Assembly (NCBI GenBank): GCA_001725415.1
Contig: MEGH01000003.1
Span: forward strand, 63,547 to 104,168
Direction: 5' to 3'
Length of the DNA stretch: 40,622 nt
From: Pseudonocardia sp. SCN 73-27
GTDB taxonomy: Bacteria > Actinomycetota > Actinomycetes > Mycobacteriales > Pseudonocardiaceae
Shown: positions 8,185-16,335 of the stretch, one piece after another
Numbering within the stretch: the first letter of the stretch is position 1
Layout of the letters: every line of letters begins with the position of its first letter
The notes under the pieces: generated by a model
The model's input: only the letters and a program-made list of their open reading frames with translations
Databases searched by the model: none
What the model was told of the DNA's origin: nothing
Program-made: the position numbers and the translations under genes

Positions 8185-9507
8185 TCACACGGTCCGCAGC
8201 ACGGAGCCGCGGGTCTCGGTGAGGGTGAGTGCCGTCGCCACGGTGACCAGCGCGGCGGCGACGAGGAACCAGGCGGGGGCGAGCGGGTTGCCGGTGATGC
8301 GCAGCAGCCACAGGCAGATCAGCGGCGCGGTGCCGCCGACGGCCATGCTCGCGAGGTTGAAGCCCAGCGCGATGCCGGTGTAGCGCACGCGCGACGGGAA
8401 CATCTCGGCGAACGTGGCGAACACGACGCCCATCAGCGCCGACTCGGGCAGGCCGAGCACGACCTGCGCCAGCATCGCCAGCGGCAGCGAGTGGGCGTTC
8501 ATCAGCGCGAAGCAGGGAACGGCGAGCACACCGAACGCGACGGCCGCCCACAGCAGCATCGGCTTGCGGCCGACGCGGTCGGACATCCGGCCGAAGAACG
8601 GCATGGCCAGGCACGACACGACGAGGGTGATCGTCGTCGACCAGAACGCGGCTCGGGCGTCGAAACCGCCGGTGCGCTGCAGGTGCGTCGACGCGTACAC
8701 GTAGACGACGTAGTAGCCGGCGAACAGCAGCGTCGACAGGCCCAGTGTGCGCAGCAGGCCGGGCAGGTGGGCGCGGAACAGCTCGACGACCGGCGCGGAC
8801 GCGACACCTTCGGCGGCCAGCTCCTCCTCGCGGACGGAGTCGTCGAGCCGGAAGCGGATCCACAGCCCGACCAGGCCGAGCGGGAGGCTCAGCAGGAACG
8901 GCAGCCGCCAGCCCCACGCGGCCAGCTGGTCGGCGGAGAGCACGGAGCTCACGATCGAGACGACGATCGACGCGAGCAGCGCACCGGACAGGGCGCCGAG
9001 CTGCACCGTCGAGCACAGGAAGCCGCGGCGCGCGGGCGGGGACTTCTCCGCGACGTAGGCCGCGGCCCCGCCGACCTCGCCCCCGGACGCGATGCCCTGC
9101 ACGCACCGGGCGGCGACCAGCAGGAACGCGGCGCCGACGCCGATCGCGGCGTAGCTGGGCAGGACACCGATGAGCACGGTCGCCGCGCACATCGCGAGGA
9201 TCGTGGCGGCCAGGATGCGGGAGCGGCCGAAACGGTCGCCGAGGTGGCCGAAGATCAGCCCACCGAGCGGGCGGAGCACGAACGCGGCGGCGAACGTCGC
9301 GAAGGTGGCCAGCAGCGCCGTGGTCGGGTCGGCGCCCTCGGCGAAGAAGACGACGGACAGGACCGTGGCCAGGTAGCCGTAGATGCCGAAGTCGTAGTAC
9401 TCGACGACGGACCCGACGAGCCCTGCCGAGACGACCTTGCGGTCGATGGTCTCGGGAACCGCGCCGGTGGCGGTCCCCGCCTGCGCGGGCCGATCACCTG
9501 CCTGCAT
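8185..9507 (-). CDS. MFS transporter, MHS family (first gene of operon A)
   Basis: The 440-residue permease is a second MHS-type proton symporter. Landmarks are GSVVEYYDFGIYGYLA near the start, RPLGGLIFGHLGDRFGRSR as the loop 2-3 motif, RCVQGIASGGEVGGAAAY, and GRMSDRVGRKP in loop 8-9. The ATG at 9507 follows GAGGAGG with a 7-nt gap. It is the promoter-proximal gene of operon A. The operator at 9610-9623 and a TTGACA-18-CAGCGT promoter candidate lie about 80-110 nt upstream. The FAD dehydrogenase gene follows after 20 nt. Two different MHS permeases in one operon imply two related substrates or import plus efflux of an intermediate; this is inference. Confidence 0.92.
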   Translation of the reverse strand: MQAGDRPAQAGTATGAVPETIDRKVVSAGLVGSVVEYYDFGIYGYLATVLSVVFFAEGADPTTALLATFATFAAAFVLRPLGGLIFGHLGDRFGRSRILAATILAMCAATVLIGVLPSYAAIGVGAAFLLVAARCVQGIASGGEVGGAAAYVAEKSPPARRGFLCSTVQLGALSGALLASIVVSIVSSVLSADQLAAWGWRLPFLLSLPLGLVGLWIRFRLDDSVREEELAAEGVASAPVVELFRAHLPGLLRTLGLSTLLFAGYYVVYVYASTHLQRTGGFDARAAFWSTTITLVVSCLAMPFFGRMSDRVGRKPMLLWAAVAFGVLAVPCFALMNAHSLPLAMLAQVVLGLPESALMGVVFATFAEMFPSRVRYTGIALGFNLASMAVGGTAPLICLWLLRITGNPLAPAWFLVAAALVTVATALTLTETRGSVLRTV

Positions 9508-9609
9508 CGTCGGGCCTCCTCGTCCTGTCCCCGCGTCGTTCCCGCGGCGCGGCGTTGCTCCGGTCGGCGTACCGGGGTCGGTCGCCCTACGCTGCGCCAC
9601 GCTACTGAC

Positions 9610-9623
9610 AACTGTCAACAGTT
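9610..9623. promoter_or_regulatory. Predicted GntR operator, site A1
   Basis: AACTGTCAACAGTT is a palindrome apart from its two central bases. It lies 103 nt upstream of the first gene of operon A and contains TTGACA when read on the minus strand. The identical 14-mer recurs at 13690-13703 and with one change at 24160-24173. The GT-N2-AC core agrees with the general FCD-type GntR operator pattern. Confidence 0.75.
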
Positions 9624-9675
9624 TGGCGTAGATTGACCGGTAACCAAGTCGACACGGCAGCTCAGTAGCGTTTCC

Positions 9676-9689
9676 ACTTGTCGACAGTT
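9676..9689. promoter_or_regulatory. Predicted GntR operator, site A2 (variant)
   Basis: ACTTGTCGACAGTT keeps the perfect 8-bp core TGTCGACA and the right half-site ACAGTT of the other sites. Its left arm is degenerate. Its centre is 66 bp from site A1, and it lies between that site and the regulator gene, as expected for autoregulation or cooperative binding. Confidence 0.55.
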
Positions 9690-9835
9690 TGTAATCGACG
9701 ACGGTCCGCCGGGCGTTCGACGCTCCGATCGGATCGGCGACCGAGGGAGGTCGCGCGTACGTGCGAAAGAGTGTCCGTGAGGCCACGTGGCACCATGACG
9801 GAGCGGGTCGCAGCCACCCGAGGCGAGGAGAACCC

Positions 9836-10513
9836 GTGAGCGAGCAGACCCGACCGCCGAAGCTGGGCCGAGTCGCGACCTATGCGGGCCAGAGCCTCGA
9901 GGTGCTGCGGGGCATGATCCTCGACGGCACGCTCGCCCCCGCGGAGCGCATCAACGAGGTACACCTGTCGCAGGCGCTCGGCATCAGCCGCGGCCCCCTG
10001 CGCGAGGCGATCCAGCGCCTCGCCAGCGAAGGGCTCGTCGAGGCCGTCCCGCACCGCGGCGTCTACGTCCGGTCGTTCTCCGCGCGCGAGCTCTCGGATC
10101 TCTACGAGCTGCGCGTCGCGCTCGAGACCCACGCCGTGCGCCTCGCCGCCCGCTACGCGCCCCAGCAGCGCATCGACGAGCTGGGCAGCATGCTCGACGA
10201 GACCGAGTCCAGCATGGGCTCGGCCAGCGGCGCCTACCCCGAGGACCCCGACTTCCACGCCCGGCTCGCCCGGCTCGCGGCCAACCCGCCGCTGGTCGAG
10301 GCGCTGACCGACGTCGGCCGCAAGATCCGGCTCGCCCGCGCCCGCTCGGCCCACCAGCCCCGCCGCGCCCGCACCGCTCTCGACGAGCACCGCGAGATCC
10401 TCGCCGCGCTCGTCGCCCGCGACGGTGAGGGTGCCGCCGCGAAGCTGGAGGCGCACCTGACCAGCTCGCTCAACAACGCCCTCGCGGTCCTGCGCGCGGC
10501 CGAACCGGACTGA
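9836..10513 (+). CDS. GntR family transcriptional regulator, FCD (FadR-type) subfamily
   Basis: The 225-residue regulator has an N-terminal winged helix-turn-helix (about 15-80; RINEVHLSQALGISRGPLRE forms the recognition region and GLVEAVPHRGVYV the wing). An all-helical FCD ligand domain follows (about 88-215) with candidate metal or ligand residues D139, H141, H185 and H207. FCD regulators usually bind small carboxylates and act as repressors released by effector. The GTG at 9836 follows GCGAGGAG with a 6-nt gap; a longer frame from 9761 lacks such a site and adds unconserved residues. It is the only regulator in the island and the natural candidate for the AACTGT-NN-ACAGTT sites. Confidence 0.92.
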   Translation: MSEQTRPPKLGRVATYAGQSLEVLRGMILDGTLAPAERINEVHLSQALGISRGPLREAIQRLASEGLVEAVPHRGVYVRSFSARELSDLYELRVALETHAVRLAARYAPQQRIDELGSMLDETESSMGSASGAYPEDPDFHARLARLAANPPLVEALTDVGRKIRLARARSAHQPRRARTALDEHREILAALVARDGEGAAAKLEAHLTSSLNNALAVLRAAEPD

Positions 10514-10562
10514 GCGCACCCCGTCACCGAACGAACGGCAATCCCGCCCGGAGCACGCGAAC

Positions 10563-10611
10563 ACACGACGGCCCTTTCCCGCGGTCCAGTTGCCGGAAAG
10601 GGCCGTTCGTG
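10563..10611. terminator. Bidirectional hairpin terminator
   Basis: ACGGCCCTTTCC at 10568-10579 pairs perfectly with 10595-10606 around a 15-nt loop, and the stem extends outward with one bulge. It sits between the converging ends of the GntR gene (10513) and operon B (10630). Confidence 0.75.
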
Positions 10612-10629
10612 CAATTCGGGGAGCGGCGG

Positions 10630-11337
10630 TCAGCCCGCCTTCGCGGGGACGTCCGCCAGCTTGGCGAGCAGCGCGTCGGTCGTCATGACGTCGGCGTACT
10701 TCTGCGCCATGTCGAACAGGTTGGCCTCGTGCACGACCGGGCTGCGGTCGTAGACGGCGTCGGCCGGCACGCTGACGCGGAAGTTGTACGAGAACGCGTC
10801 GGCCACGCTGGAGCGCACGCAGCCCGAGGTCGTGCAGCCGGTGACGACGAGCGAGTCGGCACCCGTCTCCACCAGGTAGCTCGCCAGCGGGGTGCCGAAG
10901 AAGGCGCTGGGGTGCCGCTTGGGGACGAGCACGTCGCCCTCGACCGGCGCGACGTCGGCGACGAACTCGTAGCCCTTGGCCGGGATGCCCATGATCGCGG
11001 GGACCTTGGCGCCGAGGCGTCCGGTGTCGTAGGACTGCTTGGGCGCGACGTGCGGGTAGACGATCGGCCAGCCCTTCTCGCGGAAGACCGCGACGAGCCG
11101 GGCGATGTGCGCGACGGCGTCCCAGCCGACGTCACCACAGCTGGTCGGATACTCCTGGACGGCCTCGTCGAACGGCATCGGCGTGGTGCCGACGGTGCGG
11201 TACTGCACATCGATGATCAGCAGCGCGGGCCGCGAGCCCATGCCGACGGGCCTGCCGAAGCCGGCCTTGTCGTAGCGCGCGATCGTCGCGTCGTCGATGA
11301 CCCCGGCGCCGCCGAGGGCCCAGATCGGGTCGGTCAC
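10630..11337 (-). CDS. Isochorismatase-like cysteine hydrolase (carbamoyl/half-amide amidase candidate)
   Basis: The 235-residue protein carries the cysteine-hydrolase triad of the isochorismatase-like superfamily: D43 in LLIIDVQ, K140 in VPKRHPSAF and C173 in TTSGCVRSS. A cis-peptide-type VTG turn precedes the nucleophile. Relatives include N-carbamoylsarcosine amidase, maleamate amidohydrolase, ureidoacrylate amidohydrolase and biuret hydrolase, all of which release ammonia from open-chain amides or carbamoyl groups. The GTG at 11337 overlaps the stop of the upstream hydantoinase-like gene (GTGA). A ring-opening amidohydrolase coupled to this enzyme is the classical two-step order for cyclic amides, imides or hydantoins. 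The exact substrate is not readable. Confidence 0.88.
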   Translation of the reverse strand: MTDPIWALGGAGVIDDATIARYDKAGFGRPVGMGSRPALLIIDVQYRTVGTTPMPFDEAVQEYPTSCGDVGWDAVAHIARLVAVFREKGWPIVYPHVAPKQSYDTGRLGAKVPAIMGIPAKGYEFVADVAPVEGDVLVPKRHPSAFFGTPLASYLVETGADSLVVTGCTTSGCVRSSVADAFSYNFRVSVPADAVYDRSPVVHEANLFDMAQKYADVMTTDALLAKLADVPAKAG

Positions 11338-12740
11338 ACGAGCTCCTTCTGGGAGGCGAGCGCCGCGGCGCCGCCGTTGGTGCGGGACAGGTAGGTGCCC
11401 GTCGGGGAGTCGGCGAGCTGCCCGTCGCGGACGGCGAACTTCCCGCGGACGATCGTGTGCACGACGGAGCACGGCAGCTCGGTACCCTCCCACGGCGAGT
11501 ACTCGGCGACGGAGTGCTGGGTCTCGGCGCGCACCGTCATCGGCGTGTCGAGGTCGAGGACGGCGAGGTCGGCGTCGGAGCCGACGCGGATCGTCCCCTT
11601 GCGCGGGAAGAGCCCGAACAGCTGGGCGGCCCGGGTGCTGGTGGCCTCGACGAGACGCTCCAGGTCGATGCCGCGCTTCAGGCCGAGGCCGATGGTGGTC
11701 GGCAGGATGAGGCCGGTGCCGGGGAAGCCCGCGGACGCCGTCCAGATGTCCTTCTCCTTCGCCGTGCGGTGGCGGGAGTTGTGGTCGGACCCGACGGTGT
11801 CGACCTTGCCCGTGCGCAGGCCCTCCCAGAGCGCCTCGACGTCCTCGGTGTGCCGGATGGGCGGGTTGACCTTGCCGTAGGTGCCGCAGTCGGCGTCCGT
11901 GGTCAGGGTCAGGTACTGGGTGCAGGTCTCGGTGAACAGGTTGGGGTAGGCGGTCTGCTGCATGGCCATCGCGTCGAGCGCGGCCTTGCTGGAGGTGTGC
12001 ACCGCGTACACCGAGGCACCGGTCTGGCTGGCGAAGTAGGCGACGCGCTGCACGGCCTCGGCCTCGACGACCGGCGGGCGGCTGCGGTACCAGGCCTCCA
12101 GCGGCGGCAGTGTCTCGTCGCGGGGCTGCTCGCGCAGCTTCCAGACGAGCTCGATGTTCTCCGGGTGCGGGCAGACGAGCGCGCCGGCGTCGGCGGCCTT
12201 GCCGAGCAGGTTGTACATGTAGGCGTCGTCGTTGCCGGGCAGGCCGAGGTACTTGCCCTCCTCGCCGCGGAAGTTCATGAAGAACTTGAAGCTGGGGACG
12301 CCCAGCTCGCGGACGTAGTCCGGGATGGACTCGACCTGGTCGTCGGTGCCGAGGACGAAGTGGAAGCCGTAGTCGGTGTGGGAGTTGCCGGCCATGGCGG
12401 CGTCGGACTCCGCGAACACCTTCTCGTAGGGGTCGGCGCTCATCAGGTAGACGAGCATCGACGTGACGCCACCGGCGACGGCCGAGGCGGTCTCGCGCTC
12501 GCCGTCCTCGGGGTCGCGCGGGACGCGGATGTCCTTGCCCAGGTGCACGTGCGGGTCGATGCCGCCGGGCAGGACGACCTTGCCGGTGATGTCCACCTCG
12601 GACGCCGCGGCGACGGTCGCGCCGCGCGCCACCAGGCCCGAGACGACGCCGTCGGTGACCAGGATGTCGAGGTCCTGCAGGCCGGCGCCGTGCTGGAAGA
12701 CGCGCCCGCCGACCAGCCTCAGATCGTGTACCTCGCTCAT
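11334..12740 (-). CDS. Dihydropyrimidinase/hydantoinase-like cyclic amidohydrolase
   Basis: The 468-residue amidohydrolase has the full binuclear-metal set of the dihydropyrimidinase/allantoinase group. H64 and H66 lie in DPHVH, the carboxylated-lysine candidate is K152 in PSFKFFMN, then H192, H248 in VHTSSKAAL, and D319 in GSDHNS. Such enzymes open cyclic amides (dihydropyrimidines, hydantoins, imides, allantoin). The substrate loop after D319 (RHRTAKEKDIW) differs from the usual dihydropyrimidinase wording, so specificity may differ. ATG at 12740 overlaps the stop of the upstream lyase gene (ATGA). In operon B it is placed between a C-C lyase and an amidase. Confidence 0.9.
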   Translation of the reverse strand: MSEVHDLRLVGGRVFQHGAGLQDLDILVTDGVVSGLVARGATVAAASEVDITGKVVLPGGIDPHVHLGKDIRVPRDPEDGERETASAVAGGVTSMLVYLMSADPYEKVFAESDAAMAGNSHTDYGFHFVLGTDDQVESIPDYVRELGVPSFKFFMNFRGEEGKYLGLPGNDDAYMYNLLGKAADAGALVCPHPENIELVWKLREQPRDETLPPLEAWYRSRPPVVEAEAVQRVAYFASQTGASVYAVHTSSKAALDAMAMQQTAYPNLFTETCTQYLTLTTDADCGTYGKVNPPIRHTEDVEALWEGLRTGKVDTVGSDHNSRHRTAKEKDIWTASAGFPGTGLILPTTIGLGLKRGIDLERLVEATSTRAAQLFGLFPRKGTIRVGSDADLAVLDLDTPMTVRAETQHSVAEYSPWEGTELPCSVVHTIVRGKFAVRDGQLADSPTGTYLSRTNGGAAALASQKELV

Positions 12741-13630
12741 CGCGCGCGCCTCCGTTCCGCGGTCGCTGCGTACCGCTCCTCCAGCTCGTCGAACTCGGGC
12801 TTGCGCACGAGCGACTGCCGGTCCTCCCAGCTGATCATCAGGCGGCCCGCCTCGAGCGTGTCGCCGTGCTTGTCCAGGTGGGCGAGCACCTCGCGCATCC
12901 CGACCACCGCGCCGCGCATCGTCGCGTTCGCGTAGAGCGCCACGGCGAAGCCCAGCTCCTGCAGTGTGCGCCGCGGCAGCACCGGGGTGCGACCGCCCTC
13001 CACCATGTTGGCGACGTGCAGGCCGGGGACGTTCTCGGTGATGTAGCGCATCTCGTCGAGGTTCTCGGGGGCCTCGACGAACAGGACGTCGGCGCCGGCC
13101 TCGCTGTAGGCCTGCATCCGTTCGCAGGCGGCCTCGAGGCCTTCGGTGGCGCGGGCATCGGTGCGGGCGACGATGACGAGGTCGTCGTCGCGGCGGGCGT
13201 CGACGGCGGCGCGGACCTTGCCGACCATCTCGCCGACCGAGATGACGTCCTTGCCCGCGAAGTGACCGCACTTCTTGGGGCTGACCTGGTCCTCGAGCTG
13301 GATGCCGGAGGCTCCGGCCCGCTCGAGGCGGCGGACGGTGCGCTGCACGTTGAGGGCGTTGCCGAAGCCGGTGTCGGCGTCGACGACGACGGGGATGCCG
13401 ACGACGTCGCACATCGCCTCGACGTGCCCGCAGAGCTCGTCGAGGGTGAGGATGCCGTGGTCGGGCATGCCGAGGTAGGTGTTGGTGACGCCCGCGCCGG
13501 TCACGTAGACGGCGCCGAAGCCTGCCTCCTCCACGACGCGCGCCGTGAGTGCGTTGGCGGCACCGGGCAGCATCAGCGGCCGGTCCTGCGCCCCGAGGAG
13601 GGTGCGCAGGGTTCGTGCCGGGCTGGTCAT
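12737..13630 (-). CDS. Isocitrate lyase/PEP mutase family lyase
   Basis: The 297-residue TIM-barrel protein belongs to the ICL/PEPM superfamily (methylisocitrate lyase PrpB, 2,3-dimethylmalate lyase, oxaloacetate decarboxylase, carboxyphosphonoenolpyruvate mutase). Metal-binding acidic residues are visible at D84 and D86 (VVVDADTGFG) and E113. The lyase loop signature KKCGH is at 119-123, with the catalytic Cys that marks C-C lyases rather than phosphonomutases. It is the first gene of operon B; GGAGG lies five bases before the ATG and operator B lies 60 nt upstream. It probably cleaves a 2-hydroxy- or 2-alkyl-dicarboxylate, giving pyruvate or glyoxylate; the product is inferred. Confidence 0.9.
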   Translation of the reverse strand: MTSPARTLRTLLGAQDRPLMLPGAANALTARVVEEAGFGAVYVTGAGVTNTYLGMPDHGILTLDELCGHVEAMCDVVGIPVVVDADTGFGNALNVQRTVRRLERAGASGIQLEDQVSPKKCGHFAGKDVISVGEMVGKVRAAVDARRDDDLVIVARTDARATEGLEAACERMQAYSEAGADVLFVEAPENLDEMRYITENVPGLHVANMVEGGRTPVLPRRTLQELGFAVALYANATMRGAVVGMREVLAHLDKHGDTLEAGRLMISWEDRQSLVRKPEFDELEERYAATAERRRAR

Positions 13631-13689
13631 CGAACCTCCAGGAGGTCGTTAGGTCGTGCAACTGCATTCATCGTGAAACGCAAACTGCC

Positions 13690-13703
13690 AACTGTCAACA
13701 GTT
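13690..13703. promoter_or_regulatory. Predicted GntR operator, site B
   Basis: This is the same 14-mer as site A1 (AACTGTCAACAGTT), here inside a 20-bp near-perfect palindrome, 13687-13706 (outer arms GCC/GGC). It lies 60 nt upstream of the lyase gene that opens operon B. On the minus strand it contains TTGACA at 13698-13693. A weak -10 candidate CACGAT follows after 17 nt. Confidence 0.78.
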
Positions 13704-13727
13704 GGCGGTTGAGCGACGCCATCCTGG

Positions 13728-14492
13728 TCAACTCGGCACCCGCGCGAGCAGGCCGCCGTCGACGAGGATCGACGTCCCCGTGACGAACGACGCCTCCGCC
13801 GAGCACAGGAACGCGACCGCACCGGCGACGTCGGCCGGGGTCCCCATGCGCCCCAACGGCGCCGCCGACGCCGCACCCGCCGAGGCGGCGTCCGGGTCGG
13901 GCTGGGCGTCGAAGAAGCCCTGCAGGTTCGGCGTCAGGATGAAGCCAGGGCACACCGCGTTGACCCGGATGCCGACGGGCGCGCCGTCGAGCGCCATCGC
14001 CTTGGTCATCGCGAGCACCGCGCCCTTCGACGCGACGTACGCGGCGTCGGCCGGGAAGCCCGCGAAGGACGCCGTCGAGCCGACGAGCACGACCGATCCC
14101 CCGCCGGCGGCGACCATCGCGGGCCAGAGGTGCCGGTTGAGGCTGTAGATGCTGGTGAGGTTGACATCGATCTGCTGGTGCCACTGCGCGGGCGTCAGCT
14201 GGTCGAGCGCTCCGACGACGGTCATGCCCGCGGCGTGCACCACGACGTCGGGCTGTCCGGTCCGTTCGATCAGGCCCGGCAGGGCGGCGTCGACGGCGTC
14301 GGCGTCGGCCGCGTCGAACGCCGCGGTCACGGCGTTCGGGCCGCACTCCTCGGCGGCCTCGGCAAGGCGCTTCTCGTCACGGCCCAGCAGGACGACGGTG
14401 GCACCGCCGGCGGCGAGCCGGACGGCGGCACCGCGGCCGATGCCGGAGCTCGCCCCGGACACGTAGGCGATCCGGGTATCAGCGGGGGTCAT
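13728..14492 (-). CDS. Short-chain dehydrogenase/reductase (last gene of operon C)
   Basis: The 254-residue classical SDR has a cofactor motif SGASSGIG at 12-19 (Ser in place of the usual Thr), an NAG-equivalent HAAG near 86-89, and the catalytic triad S139, Y152 and K156 (YVASK). The residue after strand 2 is R38 (LLGRD), which favours NADP(H). The tail ends with a VDGG motif. ATG at 14492 overlaps the stop of the upstream SDR (ATGA). It probably interconverts a ketone and a secondary alcohol within the catabolic route. The substrate is unknown. Confidence 0.9.
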   Translation of the reverse strand: MTPADTRIAYVSGASSGIGRGAAVRLAAGGATVVLLGRDEKRLAEAAEECGPNAVTAAFDAADADAVDAALPGLIERTGQPDVVVHAAGMTVVGALDQLTPAQWHQQIDVNLTSIYSLNRHLWPAMVAAGGGSVVLVGSTASFAGFPADAAYVASKGAVLAMTKAMALDGAPVGIRVNAVCPGFILTPNLQGFFDAQPDPDAASAGAASAAPLGRMGTPADVAGAVAFLCSAEASFVTGTSILVDGGLLARVPS

Positions 14493-15226
14493 GACGGCGC
14501 TCCCATGGGCAGGGCGGGCTCGCCGGCGGTCCAGCCGCCGTCGACGGGCATGACGACCCCGGTGACTGCCGAGGCGGCCGACGAGGCGAGGAACGCGATG
14601 ACCGAGCCGATCTCCTCGGGCTCGAACATGCGGCCCATCGGGACCCGTCGCGAGACGGCGGCGTCGAGCTCGGGGGTCATCTGCTGCTTGGCCATCGGGG
14701 TGAGCGTGAAGCCGGGGCAGACCGCGTTGACGCGGACGCCGGCGGCCGCCCAGTCGATCGCCATCGAGCGGGTCAGCGCCGCGACGGCACCCTTGGACGC
14801 CGAGTAGGCGGACTGATGCGGCAGGCACACCAGCGCGGCCTGCGAGGCGACGTTGACGACCGCGCCCTTCGAGGAGACGAGCGCGCCGTGCAGCGCCTGC
14901 GACGCGTTCACGATCCCGCCGACGTTGACCTCGTAGGTGCGCAGGAAGTCGGCCGGGGAGGTCTCCTCCATCGGCAGGTTCTCGGTGATGATCCCGGCGC
15001 AGTTGACCAGGGCGTCGACGCGGCCGTGCTCGGCGACGACCGCCTCGGCCGCGGCCTTGGTCGCGGCGGGGTCGGTGAGGTCGAGCGGGCCGGCCTCCTT
15101 GGTCCCGGACAGGTCCCAGCCGACGACGGTGGCGCCCTGGGCGCGGAACACCTCGACGGTGGACGCACCGATGCCGGAGGCGGCGCCGGTCACGACGACG
15201 ACGCGGCCGTCGAACGGGGTGCTCAT
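14489..15226 (-). CDS. Short-chain dehydrogenase/reductase
   Basis: The 245-residue classical SDR carries TGAASGIG at 13-20, NCAG near 75, and the catalytic S128, Y141 and K145 (YSASK). D38 at the end of strand 2 favours NAD(H), so it is probably an oxidising dehydrogenase, in contrast with the downstream NADP-type SDR. The ATG at 15226 overlaps the end of the OYE gene (ATGA). Paired SDRs with different apparent cofactor preference can serve two hydroxyl or keto positions or epimerise one; that is inference. Confidence 0.9.
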   Translation of the reverse strand: MSTPFDGRVVVVTGAASGIGASTVEVFRAQGATVVGWDLSGTKEAGPLDLTDPAATKAAAEAVVAEHGRVDALVNCAGIITENLPMEETSPADFLRTYEVNVGGIVNASQALHGALVSSKGAVVNVASQAALVCLPHQSAYSASKGAVAALTRSMAIDWAAAGVRVNAVCPGFTLTPMAKQQMTPELDAAVSRRVPMGRMFEPEEIGSVIAFLASSAASAVTGVVMPVDGGWTAGEPALPMGAPS

Positions 15227-16335
15227 GAGCTGCTCCTCGGGGTGGGCTCGGGATGGGTGTGTGCGGGGTAGTCGACGTAGCCGCGCTCGCCCGCGGTGAA
15301 GAACGTCGACTCGTCCCACTCCGCGCGGGGCAGGCCGTGGCGCCAGCGCGCGACGAGGTCGGGGTTGGAGATGAACAGCCGGCCGACGCTGACGAGGTCG
15401 GCGTGCCCCTCGGCGACCAGCGGGGCGACGTCGTCGAGCTCGCTGGCGCCCATGAACCCGGTGTTGAGGACATAGGTCGTCGGCCAGAGCGCGCGCAGCT
15501 GCTCGTGCAGCGGCGACGAGCGACGCCGCAGCGTGTGCAGGTAGGCGGGCCGCAGCGGCGCGACGGCCTCGACGAGCGCGACGTAGGTGTCGTCGTTGCC
15601 CTTGTCGGACATGTCGTTGAACTGGCCGCCGGGCGAGATGCGGATGCCGACCCGATCGGCGCCGATCGCGTCCGCGACCGCGGTCGTCACCTCGGCGACG
15701 AACCGCGCCCGGTTCTGCGGGCTCCCGCCCCACCTGTCGGTGCGGCGGTTCGTGCCCGGCGAGAGGAACTGGTGCAGCAGGTAGCCGTTGGCGGCGTGCA
15801 GCTCGACCCCGTCGAGCCCGGCCCGGACGGCGCGGGTGGCGGCGCTCGCGAAGTCCTCGACGATCCGGGCGATGCCGGCGTCGTCGAGCTCGACCGGGAC
15901 CGGCGCGGGCACCATGGTCCGGTCGGCGGTCTCCACCTCGATGTCCGCCGCCACCGCGCTGGGGGCGACGACGCGCGCGTCGGCGGGGATGTGGCTCTGG
16001 TGGCCGATCCGGCCGGTGTGCATGAGCTGGCAGAAGATGCGTCCGCCTGCGGCGTGGACGGCGTCGGCGACCCGCGCCCAGGCCGCCTCCTGCGCATCGC
16101 TGTGGATGCCGGGGGTGCCCGGGTAGCCCTTGCCCGCGGCGCTGGGCTGGGTGCCCTCGGTGACGATCAGCCCTGCCCCGGCACGCTGCGCGTAGTAGGT
16201 CGCGGCGTAGTCGGGCAGGACGCCGTCGTCGTCGGCGCGGTTGCGGGTCATGGGGGCCATGACGACGCGGTTGGCCAGCTCGCAGCGACCCAGCTTCCAG
16301 GGGTCGAAGACGGCGGCGGGCTCAGGCGCTGACAT
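15223..16335 (-). CDS. NADH:flavin oxidoreductase, Old Yellow Enzyme family
   Basis: The 370-residue FMN TIM-barrel ene-reductase has the classical OYE segment from H180 and N183 (substrate-carbonyl binding pair) with the proton donor Y185 in HAANGYLLHQFL. It continues to the NRRTDRWGGS motif. MAPMTRNRA near residue 26 is the FMN-side threonine region, and SVGRLFISNP near the end completes the phosphate site. OYEs reduce activated C=C bonds of enones, maleimides, nitro compounds and some N-heterocycles. Its 5' end overlaps the ALDH stop by 14 nt, so it is co-translated within operon C. It probably saturates a conjugated intermediate before ring opening; that step is inferred. Confidence 0.93.
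   Translation of the reverse strand: MSAPEPAAVFDPWKLGRCELANRVVMAPMTRNRADDDGVLPDYAATYYAQRAGAGLIVTEGTQPSAAGKGYPGTPGIHSDAQEAAWARVADAVHAAGGRIFCQLMHTGRIGHQSHIPADARVVAPSAVAADIEVETADRTMVPAPVPVELDDAGIARIVEDFASAATRAVRAGLDGVELHAANGYLLHQFLSPGTNRRTDRWGGSPQNRARFVAEVTTAVADAIGADRVGIRISPGGQFNDMSDKGNDDTYVALVEAVAPLRPAYLHTLRRRSSPLHEQLRALWPTTYVLNTGFMGASELDDVAPLVAEGHADLVSVGRLFISNPDLVARWRHGLPRAEWDESTFFTAGERGYVDYPAHTHPEPTPRSSS

Larger units (their letters stand above)
9508..9835. promoter_or_regulatory. Divergent control region between operon A and the GntR gene
   Basis: This 328-nt gap holds two operator-like palindromes (9610-9623 and 9676-9689). The minus-strand promoter candidate is TTGACA at 9618-9613, an 18-nt spacer and CAGCGT at 9594-9589. 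The plus-strand candidate is CTGACA at 9605-9610, an 18-nt spacer and TAGATT at 9629-9634. Both predicted promoters cover the first operator, so one bound repressor could control both directions. The plus-strand leader to the GTG at 9836 would be about 190 nt. Promoter assignments are by eye. Confidence 0.55.

Noticed and set aside
10630-12740. Standard reductive pyrimidine degradation
   Set aside because: No dihydropyrimidine dehydrogenase or beta-ureidopropionase-type nitrilase is present. The second enzyme is an isochorismatase-like hydrolase coupled to a C-C lyase.
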